From DATGMS01 sp035303945 (GTDB lineage: Bacteria; Bacteroidota; Bacteroidia; Cytophagales; Cyclobacteriaceae): a DNA stretch of 64,000 nucleotides. A program made the position numbers and the translations under genes. Each line of letters begins with the position of its first letter. Position 1 is the first letter of the stretch. Shown here piece after piece: positions 57,075-64,000 of the stretch. Below the pieces are notes generated by a model. The model was not told the origin of the DNA. It was given only the letters and a program-made list of their open reading frames with translations, and searched no databases. The stretch covers positions 1-64,000 of the forward strand of contig DATGQZ010000014.1 of NCBI GenBank assembly GCA_035303945.1, given 5' to 3'.

Positions 57075-60000
57075 TCAGAAATGGATGTTGACGCCCAAGG
57101 TACTTACTGAAGTTTGCGGATAGGCTTCCGTCCTTCCACCCGGGACGGTCTCAGGATCCACATTCCATTCATTCAATGCAGAAAAGGTTAACAAATTAGT
57201 AGTAGCCACATAGACGTTAACTCTTGCCAATCCAGCTCTCTCAATAAGGCGTGCAGGAAGTTCATAGCTCAACTGTACGTTTTTCACCCGCAGGTAATCG
57301 CCGTTGGTGAGGTCTCTATCAGCCATTACAATGTTTCTAAGATCGTACTTTAGTGGCCTTGGGAATCTGGCGTCTCTATTATCCGGTGTCCAGTAATTGT
57401 CCGTAATTAATTTGTGCGTAAAGCCTCCCCAAATTCCCATTTCCACAATGGCACCTCCAATTCGAGAATTTTTACCCGCCACACCCTGAAGCAGGACATT
57501 TAAAGCAAAAGCTTTATACGTAAAGTTGAGGTTGGAGCCAAAGGTATATTTAGGGAAACTGGTACCTAGGTAGGTCATGTCGTCCGCAGTGATTCGGCCG
57601 TCCTCGTTTAGATCGAGAAACTTAACATCGCCCGGCTCTATGCCTGATCTCATAGTAGGATAGTTGCGAATTTCTTCTTCCGTTTGGAAAAGCCCATCTG
57701 TCTTATAACCCCAAAATGAGTTGATGGCATATCCTTCTTCCGTGATGTAGCGTGTCTCGTTGCCACCGGTAATGTAAGGACCTGTACCTGCCAAATCCTT
57801 TACTTCATTGTGGTTTATGTTAAAATTCAGGTTGGCATTGAAACCCACCTTTCCAAAGTAGCTATTGGCTCCTAGTTCAAACTCCCAGCCGCTATTGTCC
57901 ATTCGCCCAGCATTTTGTGGGGAAGCCTGTAGTCCCAACGTTCCGGGTACAGGTAGTGATAGAAGAATTCCATCGGTCTTCTTGTGGTAATAATCCGCCG
58001 TGATATAATATTTGTTGTCCAAAAACTGCGCATCAACACCAATGTTTGACTGCGTAGTGGTCTCCCATGTCAGGTTTTGATTGGCCATTCTGGTTTGCAT
58101 ATAACCCGGCGCTACGGCACCATCGAATGAGTAGGTTGTCAGGTTCAACGTTTTGAGATAACTGTACAAATCGACAGCCTGATTACCTGTTTGCCCCCAG
58201 GATCCGCGAACCTTCAACTCGTTGACCACAGCACGTAAATTGTCCCAGCTGCTTTCTTCTGAAAGCCTCCAACCTGCCGAAAAGGAAGGGAAGAAACTAT
58301 ATCGGTTATCCTGAATAAAGCGGGAAGATCCATCATACCGGGCATTGGCCTCAAACAGGTACTTGTCCTCAAAAGCATAATTCAATCGTCCAAAATAAGA
58401 GCGTAAGCCCCAGCTAAACTCATTGCCACTATTGCTTTTGGTAGCATCATTGGCACCTTGGCTGATGGATTGGATTTGGTTATTGTAAAAATTTTGTCTG
58501 TAGGCACTAAGGTTATTCCCGTTGTTTTCGATTTGAGAATACCCTACCAATACGTTAATATCGTGCTGTGACAGTTGGAGAGAATAATTTAACAAGTTAT
58601 TAATCGTAACCTCTCTGTTGCTATTCCTGATTTCTGTCAATTCGTTTAGAGGCCGCGATAAGGTGACAATGGTAGGATCCCAATAATCCCTGACCTCCAA
58701 CTTATTTCTGAAATTCTTACCGCTGGTCATGGTGATTCTAGCTCCCCATTGGGTGGTGAACTTCAATCCCTTAACAATTTCCCAGTCAGCTTTAACGATC
58801 CCGGTGACGAAATCCTCTGCTGTTCTGGCGGTGCCTGCCGCCTCCGCTTCCATCAATGGATTCTTCCCGTCGGAGCTGATGCCGTAGGTTCCATCAGGAT
58901 ATTTTGGAACAGTCCATTGGGAAGTTTGCAACATGTTGTTAAATACAGCATTCTCGTTGATGGGCGACAAAATATCACTATATCTATAATTGATATCTGT
59001 TGAGACCAATATCTTGGAAGATGCCTGATAATCCGTATTTAACCTGATTTCACCAATTTTCGCTTCTGAATTCGGGATAATGCCGTCCTGGTCTTGATAC
59101 CGGATACTTAGCCGTGATTTGATAGTTTCGGTTCCTCCACTGATCGATAGAGAGTGGTTTACCTGAGGCGCAACTTTAAGAACAGCATCATACCATGTGT
59201 TTGGCAAAGGATATTTCAACCTATCGGTAGCGTTGATATACTCTTGGATATACTCTTCGCTAAAGATGGGAGCGCCGCTTGAATTGGTCCAAGCGATATT
59301 TTGCAACCGCATATACTCTTCCAGTCCCATATGGACAGGATTATTATTGGTTCTCTGAAGCGCATAGTAACCGCTATAGGCTACGGATAGCTTGCCGGGT
59401 TTTGCTCTCTTGGTCGTGATCAGAATTACCCCGTTAGCAGCCCGGGAACCATAGATAGCCGTAGATGAAGCGTCCTTCAACACAGATACTGACTCAATGT
59501 CTGCGGGGTTGATATCATGAAGTCTTTGTTCTATGCCGTCAACAATCACCAAGGGTTCATTTGCCCCTAAAGTGGTGATCCCTCTGATCCGCATGACCAT
59601 ATTTGTTTTACCAGGTGCCGCTCCTTGGTCAAGAATGGTAAGTCCTGCAATTTTGCCTTGTAAGGATTGCTGTATATTCTGTACGGTACGTTTGGACAAA
59701 TCATCCCCCTTAATCTCGCTCACCGCACTAGTCATACTCACCTTCCGCTGCTCGCTATAACCCACGACAACAACTTCATCCAGATTTTTTAAATCTTCTT
59801 CCAACACCATGTCAATCGTTTCACGTCCATTCACGGGTTCCTCTTTAGTGAGGTATCCAATAGACGAAAAAACAAGCACAGCATCCGCAGGAGCTTCTAA
59901 AAAGAAATTTCCATCTGCATCCGTAACAGTTCCAGTAGATGTTCCTTTTATCATCACATTTACTCCTGGAATAGTCATTCCGTCAACCCTTGACGTCACC

Positions 60001-60440
60001 TGCCCCTTTACGCGAATAAAAAATAAGGCTTGTTGCTTTGCCTTTTCAGCCAACAACCGTTCGGCAAGTTCCAGCGACTTCGCATCAGACATCCCTACCT
60101 CTTCAACCATCAAAAGGTCCCTGCGAATCTGCCGCAGCTGTAGGTTGTGTTGTTTTAGTAGGTCGGAAAGGGTAGTTATTGAGGCATAGTCGCTATTCTT
60201 TCCGAGGGTGACATTGCGATTTTCTAAGAGATCACTTTGGTACACAATGGACACCTTTTGCATTTCTTCAAATTCCGCCAACAAACGTTGAAGAGATTTC
60301 GTGTGCTGACTTTGCTTAGCGGGACTCACTGCTTTCTTGTCGTACATGGATACCGCCAGCGATTGTCCCTTTGCCGTTATGGCATACAATTGCGTCGCCA
60401 TAACCAGCCATACCAGCTGGTAAAGAACTTTTTTGATCAT
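57075..60440 (-). CDS. SusC/RagA TonB-linked outer-membrane transporter with STN signalling domain
   Basis: An 1121-residue TonB-dependent transporter. Signal peptide (about 1-25), STN domain (about 48-115, QRLLAEFEEMQKVSIVYQSD), carboxypeptidase-regulatory-like domain (about 143-215, VKGQVTSRVDGMTIPGVNVM), TonB box and plug (ITTLGANEPLVIVDGIEQR; SVLKDASSTAIYGSRAANG), then the 22-strand barrel ending VSTLGVNIHF. The STN domain is the part that talks to the FecR anti-sigma factor encoded directly upstream, so import and sigma activation are linked. It pairs with the SusD encoded 12-24 bp downstream. Confidence 0.96.
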   Translation of the reverse strand: MIKKVLYQLVWLVMATQLYAITAKGQSLAVSMYDKKAVSPAKQSQHTKSLQRLLAEFEEMQKVSIVYQSDLLENRNVTLGKNSDYASITTLSDLLKQHNLQLRQIRRDLLMVEEVGMSDAKSLELAERLLAEKAKQQALFFIRVKGQVTSRVDGMTIPGVNVMIKGTSTGTVTDADGNFFLEAPADAVLVFSSIGYLTKEEPVNGRETIDMVLEEDLKNLDEVVVVGYSEQRKVSMTSAVSEIKGDDLSKRTVQNIQQSLQGKIAGLTILDQGAAPGKTNMVMRIRGITTLGANEPLVIVDGIEQRLHDINPADIESVSVLKDASSTAIYGSRAANGVILITTKRAKPGKLSVAYSGYYALQRTNNNPVHMGLEEYMRLQNIAWTNSSGAPIFSEEYIQEYINATDRLKYPLPNTWYDAVLKVAPQVNHSLSISGGTETIKSRLSIRYQDQDGIIPNSEAKIGEIRLNTDYQASSKILVSTDINYRYSDILSPINENAVFNNMLQTSQWTVPKYPDGTYGISSDGKNPLMEAEAAGTARTAEDFVTGIVKADWEIVKGLKFTTQWGARITMTSGKNFRNKLEVRDYWDPTIVTLSRPLNELTEIRNSNREVTINNLLNYSLQLSQHDINVLVGYSQIENNGNNLSAYRQNFYNNQIQSISQGANDATKSNSGNEFSWGLRSYFGRLNYAFEDKYLFEANARYDGSSRFIQDNRYSFFPSFSAGWRLSEESSWDNLRAVVNELKVRGSWGQTGNQAVDLYSYLKTLNLTTYSFDGAVAPGYMQTRMANQNLTWETTTQSNIGVDAQFLDNKYYITADYYHKKTDGILLSLPVPGTLGLQASPQNAGRMDNSGWEFELGANSYFGKVGFNANLNFNINHNEVKDLAGTGPYITGGNETRYITEEGYAINSFWGYKTDGLFQTEEEIRNYPTMRSGIEPGDVKFLDLNEDGRITADDMTYLGTSFPKYTFGSNLNFTYKAFALNVLLQGVAGKNSRIGGAIVEMGIWGGFTHKLITDNYWTPDNRDARFPRPLKYDLRNIVMADRDLTNGDYLRVKNVQLSYELPARLIERAGLARVNVYVATTNLLTFSALNEWNVDPETVPGGRTEAYPQTSVSTLGVNIHF

Positions 60441-60490
60441 AATTTTTGGTTTTTTGTTAATTGGAATTGGGTGATTATTGGTTATTTTTT

Positions 60491-61444
60491 TTACGGTACT
60501 GCATAATTTTTAAGTTCGACTTTATAAATAGCAGCAATATCTTGAATCAGGGTATCAATATTGTCCGCGGGAATTCTTCCAGATATCCTTTTATCCAACA
60601 GATCCTTTTCCACGACATGAAGCCTAACACCATAGGTATCTTCGATCATGGTCAATAATTCTTGAAGGCTGGTACGATCAAGCGTTAATTTTCCAACTTT
60701 CCAGGAAGAATACACTTCAGGATTGACTTTTGTCTTGGAGTAACCGGACGAATTCTTGTCAATCGAAACCATTTCCCCTGGAAGCATTGCAACCGTTTCG
60801 TTCGCTCCTTTCTTTCCTATATTGATCTTGCCGGAGTTCAACACCACCCTCGTGCTGTGAATCCGTTTAGCCACGGTAAATTCTGTCCCAATCACTTCCA
60901 CATACATGTCTCCGCCAGTATGTACCAGAAATTTCTGTTTGTCTTGCGTTTGGTTAACGGAAAAAAAGGCTTCACCTTCGAGCGTTACTTCCCTCGGTGT
61001 TTTACCATTCCATTCCGCTTTATAACTAAGGATACTGTTTCCATTCAACACCACGCGGGAGCGGTCAGGCAAAACGACTGCTTTTATTTCTCCATAAGAT
61101 GTGCTATGCACGACTGTACCTTGATGTAAAAACACATAGGCTATGGCAGCAACAAGAACCGCTAGCGACAACGCGGCTGCGACTTTAATTTCAGTGACAT
61201 ATGGAACCAACCCTTGCCAAACTGACTCGGAAGTCTCCGCATGCTTGGGCACGACAATTTCATCATCTATCCTTTTTAAAAGCTCAGCTTCCAAACCGAC
61301 TTTTTCTTCTTCAGAGAGTGTTTGTACAAATCCCTCATCGTCTTCAAAGGACCGGTACCAAATATCCAATTCCTTTTTCTCGGAGTCGGATATGGTGCCG
61401 GCATAAAATTTATCAATGAGGCGCCCCAAATGCTTGTTGTCCAT
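60491..61444 (-). CDS. FecR family anti-sigma factor
   Basis: A 317-residue bitopic inner-membrane protein. The cytoplasmic N-terminal part (DNKHLGRLIDKFYAGTISDS; ELDIWYRSFEDDEGF) binds the sigma factor. One TM helix lies near 88-108 (VAAALSLAVLVAAIAYVF). The periplasmic FecR domain has VHSTSYGEIKAVVLPDRSRV, LNGNSILSYKAEWNGKTREV-like segments and EVTLEGEAFFSVN; the C-terminal domain (LTLDRTSLQELLTMIEDTYG) contacts the STN domain of SusC. It lies between the sigma and susC genes on the same strand. Confidence 0.96.
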   Translation of the reverse strand: MDNKHLGRLIDKFYAGTISDSEKKELDIWYRSFEDDEGFVQTLSEEEKVGLEAELLKRIDDEIVVPKHAETSESVWQGLVPYVTEIKVAAALSLAVLVAAIAYVFLHQGTVVHSTSYGEIKAVVLPDRSRVVLNGNSILSYKAEWNGKTPREVTLEGEAFFSVNQTQDKQKFLVHTGGDMYVEVIGTEFTVAKRIHSTRVVLNSGKINIGKKGANETVAMLPGEMVSIDKNSSGYSKTKVNPEVYSSWKVGKLTLDRTSLQELLTMIEDTYGVRLHVVEKDLLDKRISGRIPADNIDTLIQDIAAIYKVELKNYAVP

Positions 61445-61578
61445 CCAGTGTTGTTTTGGCTTCTACTACTATAGTCACTTCAGGTGGCAACATCCACCAT
61501 GTGTCGAAGATTTTTTTTTGAAAAATAATGCATTCAGTACAGCAACATAGACAGCCAAATCCAATGACTTGAGCGTAG

Positions 61579-62196
61579 CTATTTGCCAATCAAGAAAACA
61601 TACGCTGCTGTCAGCAAATAAAAACAAAAAAAGGGGATAGAGGAATGGTAATCTTTGAGCCTTTCTCTCAATCTTTTAAGTGCTTTGACTAATTGCTTAT
61701 CTACTGTATTTACAGAAATGTCCAGTTTTTCGGCAATCTCTTTAAACGAAAGATTCTCGTGGCGCCGGAGTGTATAGACTTTCCTGCATTTTTCAGGAAG
61801 ATTTTCTATTTCTCGTTGGTAAGCATCATGTAGATCATTGAACAAAACACTTTCTTGGACCGTTTCGCTAAATGGTGGTTCGCGCTGAACAATAGCCTCC
61901 ATGTAGTTTTCCCGGATGATGTTTCTTCTAATGCAGTTATAAACTTTATACCTTAGCGCAGTAGCGATGTAGGTAGAAAAAGAATGGGTCAGATGGATTT
62001 TTTGCCGATTGATCCATAGGTTTATAAAAAGCTCCTGAACAATTTCTTCCGCCTCTTCTTTGCATTTCAGCCGTTTGTAAGCCTGATCCAACAACAAGGG
62101 CCAGTATTTCCTATACAGGCAGTCAAAAGCATCTTTGTCTCCTTTTTTTATCAAATAGAATAGCTTGGCATCGGTGTAGGCAGAAATCAACTTCAT
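61579..62196 (-). CDS. ECF sigma-70 factor (Bacteroidetes family 1)
   Basis: A 205-residue extracytoplasmic-function sigma factor. Region 2: DAFDCLYRKYWPLLLDQAYK, EEAEEIVQELFINLWINRQK. Region 4: LPEKCRKVYTLRRHENLSFK then EIAEKLDISVNTVDKQLVKA, the HTH that binds the -35 element. A hydrophobic C-terminal tail (IPFFCFYLLTAAYVFLIGK) is common in this sigma group. With FecR and the STN-bearing SusC it forms a cell-surface signalling cascade that turns on this locus when the substrate is being transported. Confidence 0.96.
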   Translation of the reverse strand: MKLISAYTDAKLFYLIKKGDKDAFDCLYRKYWPLLLDQAYKRLKCKEEAEEIVQELFINLWINRQKIHLTHSFSTYIATALRYKVYNCIRRNIIRENYMEAIVQREPPFSETVQESVLFNDLHDAYQREIENLPEKCRKVYTLRRHENLSFKEIAEKLDISVNTVDKQLVKALKRLRERLKDYHSSIPFFCFYLLTAAYVFLIGK

Positions 62197-62874
62197 GATT
62201 TAATTCATGGGATAAAATCGATTTAATGATACAAAGTATTTTCATCAAAAGAAAATATAAGACTTAATTCTAAATTTTGACCTTTTATAAGAAAATAAAG
62301 GGTATTTGTACATTTATAGACGTTAACCCTGTTTTGCTACTTTACGCTTTCCGGAAAACTGTGTATGGAAAATATGGCTTCTTCTTCATCCAATTAAATG
62401 CGTCAAGGATTGCTCTGTCGGCGTATCTACACCGTCGGGCTGAATAAATTTTCCAATCAACAAATAGAATTCTCCCGACGATTTGCATGTTTATGATTAG
62501 ACCTTAAGGAAAAAGCAGTACCCACGGGCTTTTGCCTCCCACTTCTGACGGCAAAAGAACAGTAATTCTTCCACCATAAAACACGAGTCAAAAAGCCTTT
62601 CTTCAACAGTCATCGATCACTAGAATTGGGGTGCACCTTAAGTACCTTTACCCCGCCTGACTTCTTCTGCTTGTTTGCGTTACAACCGCTAGCTCCACCA
62701 CCCTCCTCTTCTAAAAATATATTTATAATTCACGACAAGTTGCTTCCATATTTCAAGTATTTTAGCTAACTAGATAAGGATCATTCTCTTGGAGGTAGTG
62801 AAAGACGCTATTCCTATCAGTTTGCTGGTGTAATGGAAGACATTGTTATCGGATGAATACTTTAATATTATATT
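62197..62874. other. Long intergenic region with two hairpins
   Basis: About 680 bp between the divergent sigma factor and PqaA-like genes without a convincing gene. It contains CGTCGGG (62433-62439) pairing with CCCGACG (62474-62480), and CTTTTGCC (62529-62536) pairing with GGCAAAAG (62550-62557) over a 13-nt loop. A minus-strand frame around 62610-62720 encodes a Gly/Lys-rich peptide but has no ATG or GTG start. It may hold a small RNA or long 5' leader. Confidence 0.4.
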
Positions 62875-62889
62875 ATGATTCACTTCAAC

Positions 62890-64000
62890 ATGAAAGACAG
62901 CAAAATTAGTCGACTCGTCCTCGGATGGTTTTTTGTCTGCAATTTGTGCTTAAGTGCTGTTGGCCAACATCAACCTTCGCCCGAGACGGAGGAGGTGTCT
63001 CCAACGAACGCTTTAGCACATTATATCCACATGGAGGATGATGCATACCAATGGGAGCTAAAAGAGTCAGCTGTCTCGGGCAAATCCACCATCTACCAGC
63101 TGCTTCTCACCTCCCAAGTGTGGCGTGATCATCTATGGAGGCATCAGCTAACGGTAATCGTGCCTAGGGAGATCGACCATGACGGAGCAATGTTGTTCAT
63201 ATCAGGTGGATCCAATAAGGATGAACAGCCCAACTGGAATACACAAGACAGAATGTGGCCAGCATTAGCAAATGTAGCGGAAAAGAATAGAGCCATCATC
63301 TCCATCCTGAAACAGACTCCCAATCAGCCACTTTATGGGGGGAAAACCGAGGACAAATTAATATCTTACACCTTTCATAACTTCCAAAACGACAAAGACT
63401 ATACCTGGCCGCTGCTTTTTCCCATGGTTAAGAGTGCGTTAAAGGCGATGGACGCCATACAGGAGTTTGCAGCTCAGCAGCTCAACCACCAGGTGAATCG
63501 CTTTATCGTTTCAGGAGCTTCCAAACGAGGTTGGACCACCTGGCTTGCTGCAGCGACAGGTGATCCTAGGATTAAAGCCATAGCACCAATGGTCATTGAT
63601 GTACTCAACATGCCTGTCAATTTACAGTACCAAGTAGACAGTTATGGGGCGTACAGTGAGCAAATCCAAGACTATGTCAATCTCGGAATAGTCCAAAGTA
63701 TAGCTACAGAAGAGGGGAAGGCATTGACTACAATGATTGATCCTTATTCCTATAGACCACTGCTAACCGCCCCTAAAATGATTTTTATTGGCACTAATGA
63801 CGAATATTGGACCGTTGATGCCGTCAAACATTATTATTATGATCTCCCCGGGAAAAAAATGATCCACTATGTGCCGAATGTTGGGCACGACCTGGGTGGA
63901 GGTAAGCAGGCTCTCGCTGCATTAAGTGCTTTTTTTGGGACTACCCTAACTGGAGAAAATTACCCAACCCTCTCATGGGAGACAGAGAAAGCGGAGGGGA
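62890..64000 (+). CDS. PhoPQ-activated pathogenicity-related (PqaA-like) hydrolase, partial
   Basis: The first 370 codons of a secreted alpha/beta-hydrolase-fold protein cut by the right window edge. It has a signal peptide (LVLGWFFVCNLCLSAVGQ). The ATG at 62890 is used; an in-frame ATG five codons upstream (62875) is an equally possible start. Family features: NALAHYIHMEDDAYQWEL at the mature N-terminus, LTSQVWRDHLWRHQL, MLFISGGSN, FIVSGASKRGWTTWL with nucleophile Ser211, a likely acid in FIGTNDEYWTVD and the His of VPNVGHDLGGG. This matches the PhoPQ-activated pathogenicity-related family, whose substrate is not established. It is divergent from the SusCD sigma gene and so may be part of the same carbohydrate locus. 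Confidence 0.88.
   Translation, partial: MKDSKISRLVLGWFFVCNLCLSAVGQHQPSPETEEVSPTNALAHYIHMEDDAYQWELKESAVSGKSTIYQLLLTSQVWRDHLWRHQLTVIVPREIDHDGAMLFISGGSNKDEQPNWNTQDRMWPALANVAEKNRAIISILKQTPNQPLYGGKTEDKLISYTFHNFQNDKDYTWPLLFPMVKSALKAMDAIQEFAAQQLNHQVNRFIVSGASKRGWTTWLAAATGDPRIKAIAPMVIDVLNMPVNLQYQVDSYGAYSEQIQDYVNLGIVQSIATEEGKALTTMIDPYSYRPLLTAPKMIFIGTNDEYWTVDAVKHYYYDLPGKKMIHYVPNVGHDLGGGKQALAALSAFFGTTLTGENYPTLSWETEKAEG

Noticed and set aside
62610..62750. Minus-strand Gly/Lys-rich peptide (GGGASGCNANKQKKSGG...)
   Set aside because: No ATG, GTG or TTG start after the preceding in-frame stop. Kept only as a note within the intergenic entry.
1..64000. CRISPR arrays, IS elements, tRNA or rRNA genes
   Set aside because: No spaced direct repeats, transposase frames, terminal inverted repeats or cloverleaf patterns were seen on reading both strands. 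A tool scan could still find a missed tRNA.

Overview
The window comes from a Bacteroidota chromosome, most likely order Cytophagales and perhaps a Cyclobacteriaceae-type marine or soil bacterium. The reasons are a SusC/SusD pair with its own ECF sigma/FecR anti-sigma pair, a subtilase with a C-terminal type IX secretion sorting domain, a Bacteroidota-type GyrA, several starts preceded by the -7 box TAnnTTTG instead of a clear Shine-Dalgarno, and families common in that group (DUF2911, DUF4230, DUF1080, DUF6807, NIPSNAP). The genus is inference. I see no tRNA, rRNA, IS element, prophage structural gene or CRISPR array.

Layout. 1-6.3 kb: a UPF0261 (Tm-1-like)/PEP-hydrolase pair (the second cut by the window edge), an acyl-CoA dehydrogenase-like protein, and a two-subunit molybdenum hydroxylase. 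6.6-12.1 kb: a compact four-gene operon of unknown function: a two-TM peptide, a six-TM protein carrying an N-acetylmuramidase plus an N-acetylmuramoyl-L-alanine amidase, a DUF4230 lipoprotein and a large membrane-anchored DUF4230-like protein. It is preceded by a perfect 22-bp palindrome and followed by a tail-to-tail 39-residue membrane peptide. 12.4-17.3 kb: Gfo/Idh/MocA oxidoreductase, DinB-like protein, DUF2911 protein and HrpB helicase.

17.3-35.5 kb: an exopolysaccharide island. It has a large cytoplasmic hybrid histidine kinase, a half-length TolC-like protein, a GumC/Wzz-type co-polymerase with a kinase-like domain, a Wzy-like polymerase, a Wzx-like flippase, five glycosyltransferases, a hexapeptide acyltransferase, and an initiating sugar transferase fused to a pseudo-receiver and co-transcribed with an active receiver protein. 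No Wza-type exporter is visible, so the TolC-like protein may be the outer-membrane element.

36-42 kb: a NIPSNAP protein and a protein-quality-control neighbourhood (Hsp20, CbpA-like DnaJ, Hsp20, a HEAT-like protein, and a divergent homologue of the Vms1/ANKZF1 release-factor domain). 41-51 kb: gyrA with a downstream TPR gene, an outer-membrane barrel candidate, ribulose-phosphate epimerase, a T9SS subtilase, a lipoprotein, and a TrpF-like protein without the catalytic cysteine. 50.7-64 kb: a carbohydrate locus with DUF1080 lipoprotein, a DUF6807 / PVC-type propeller / HEAT / cytochrome c fusion, SusD, SusC with an STN signalling domain, FecR, ECF sigma and the start of a PhoPQ-activated (PqaA-like) hydrolase.

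The strongest candidates for something undescribed are the 6.6-12.1 kb lysin/DUF4230 operon, in which the wall-degrading domains are predicted to lie on the cytoplasmic side of the membrane, and the bacterial VLRF1 gene beside the chaperone cluster. All family calls are from reading the sequence; no database search was run.
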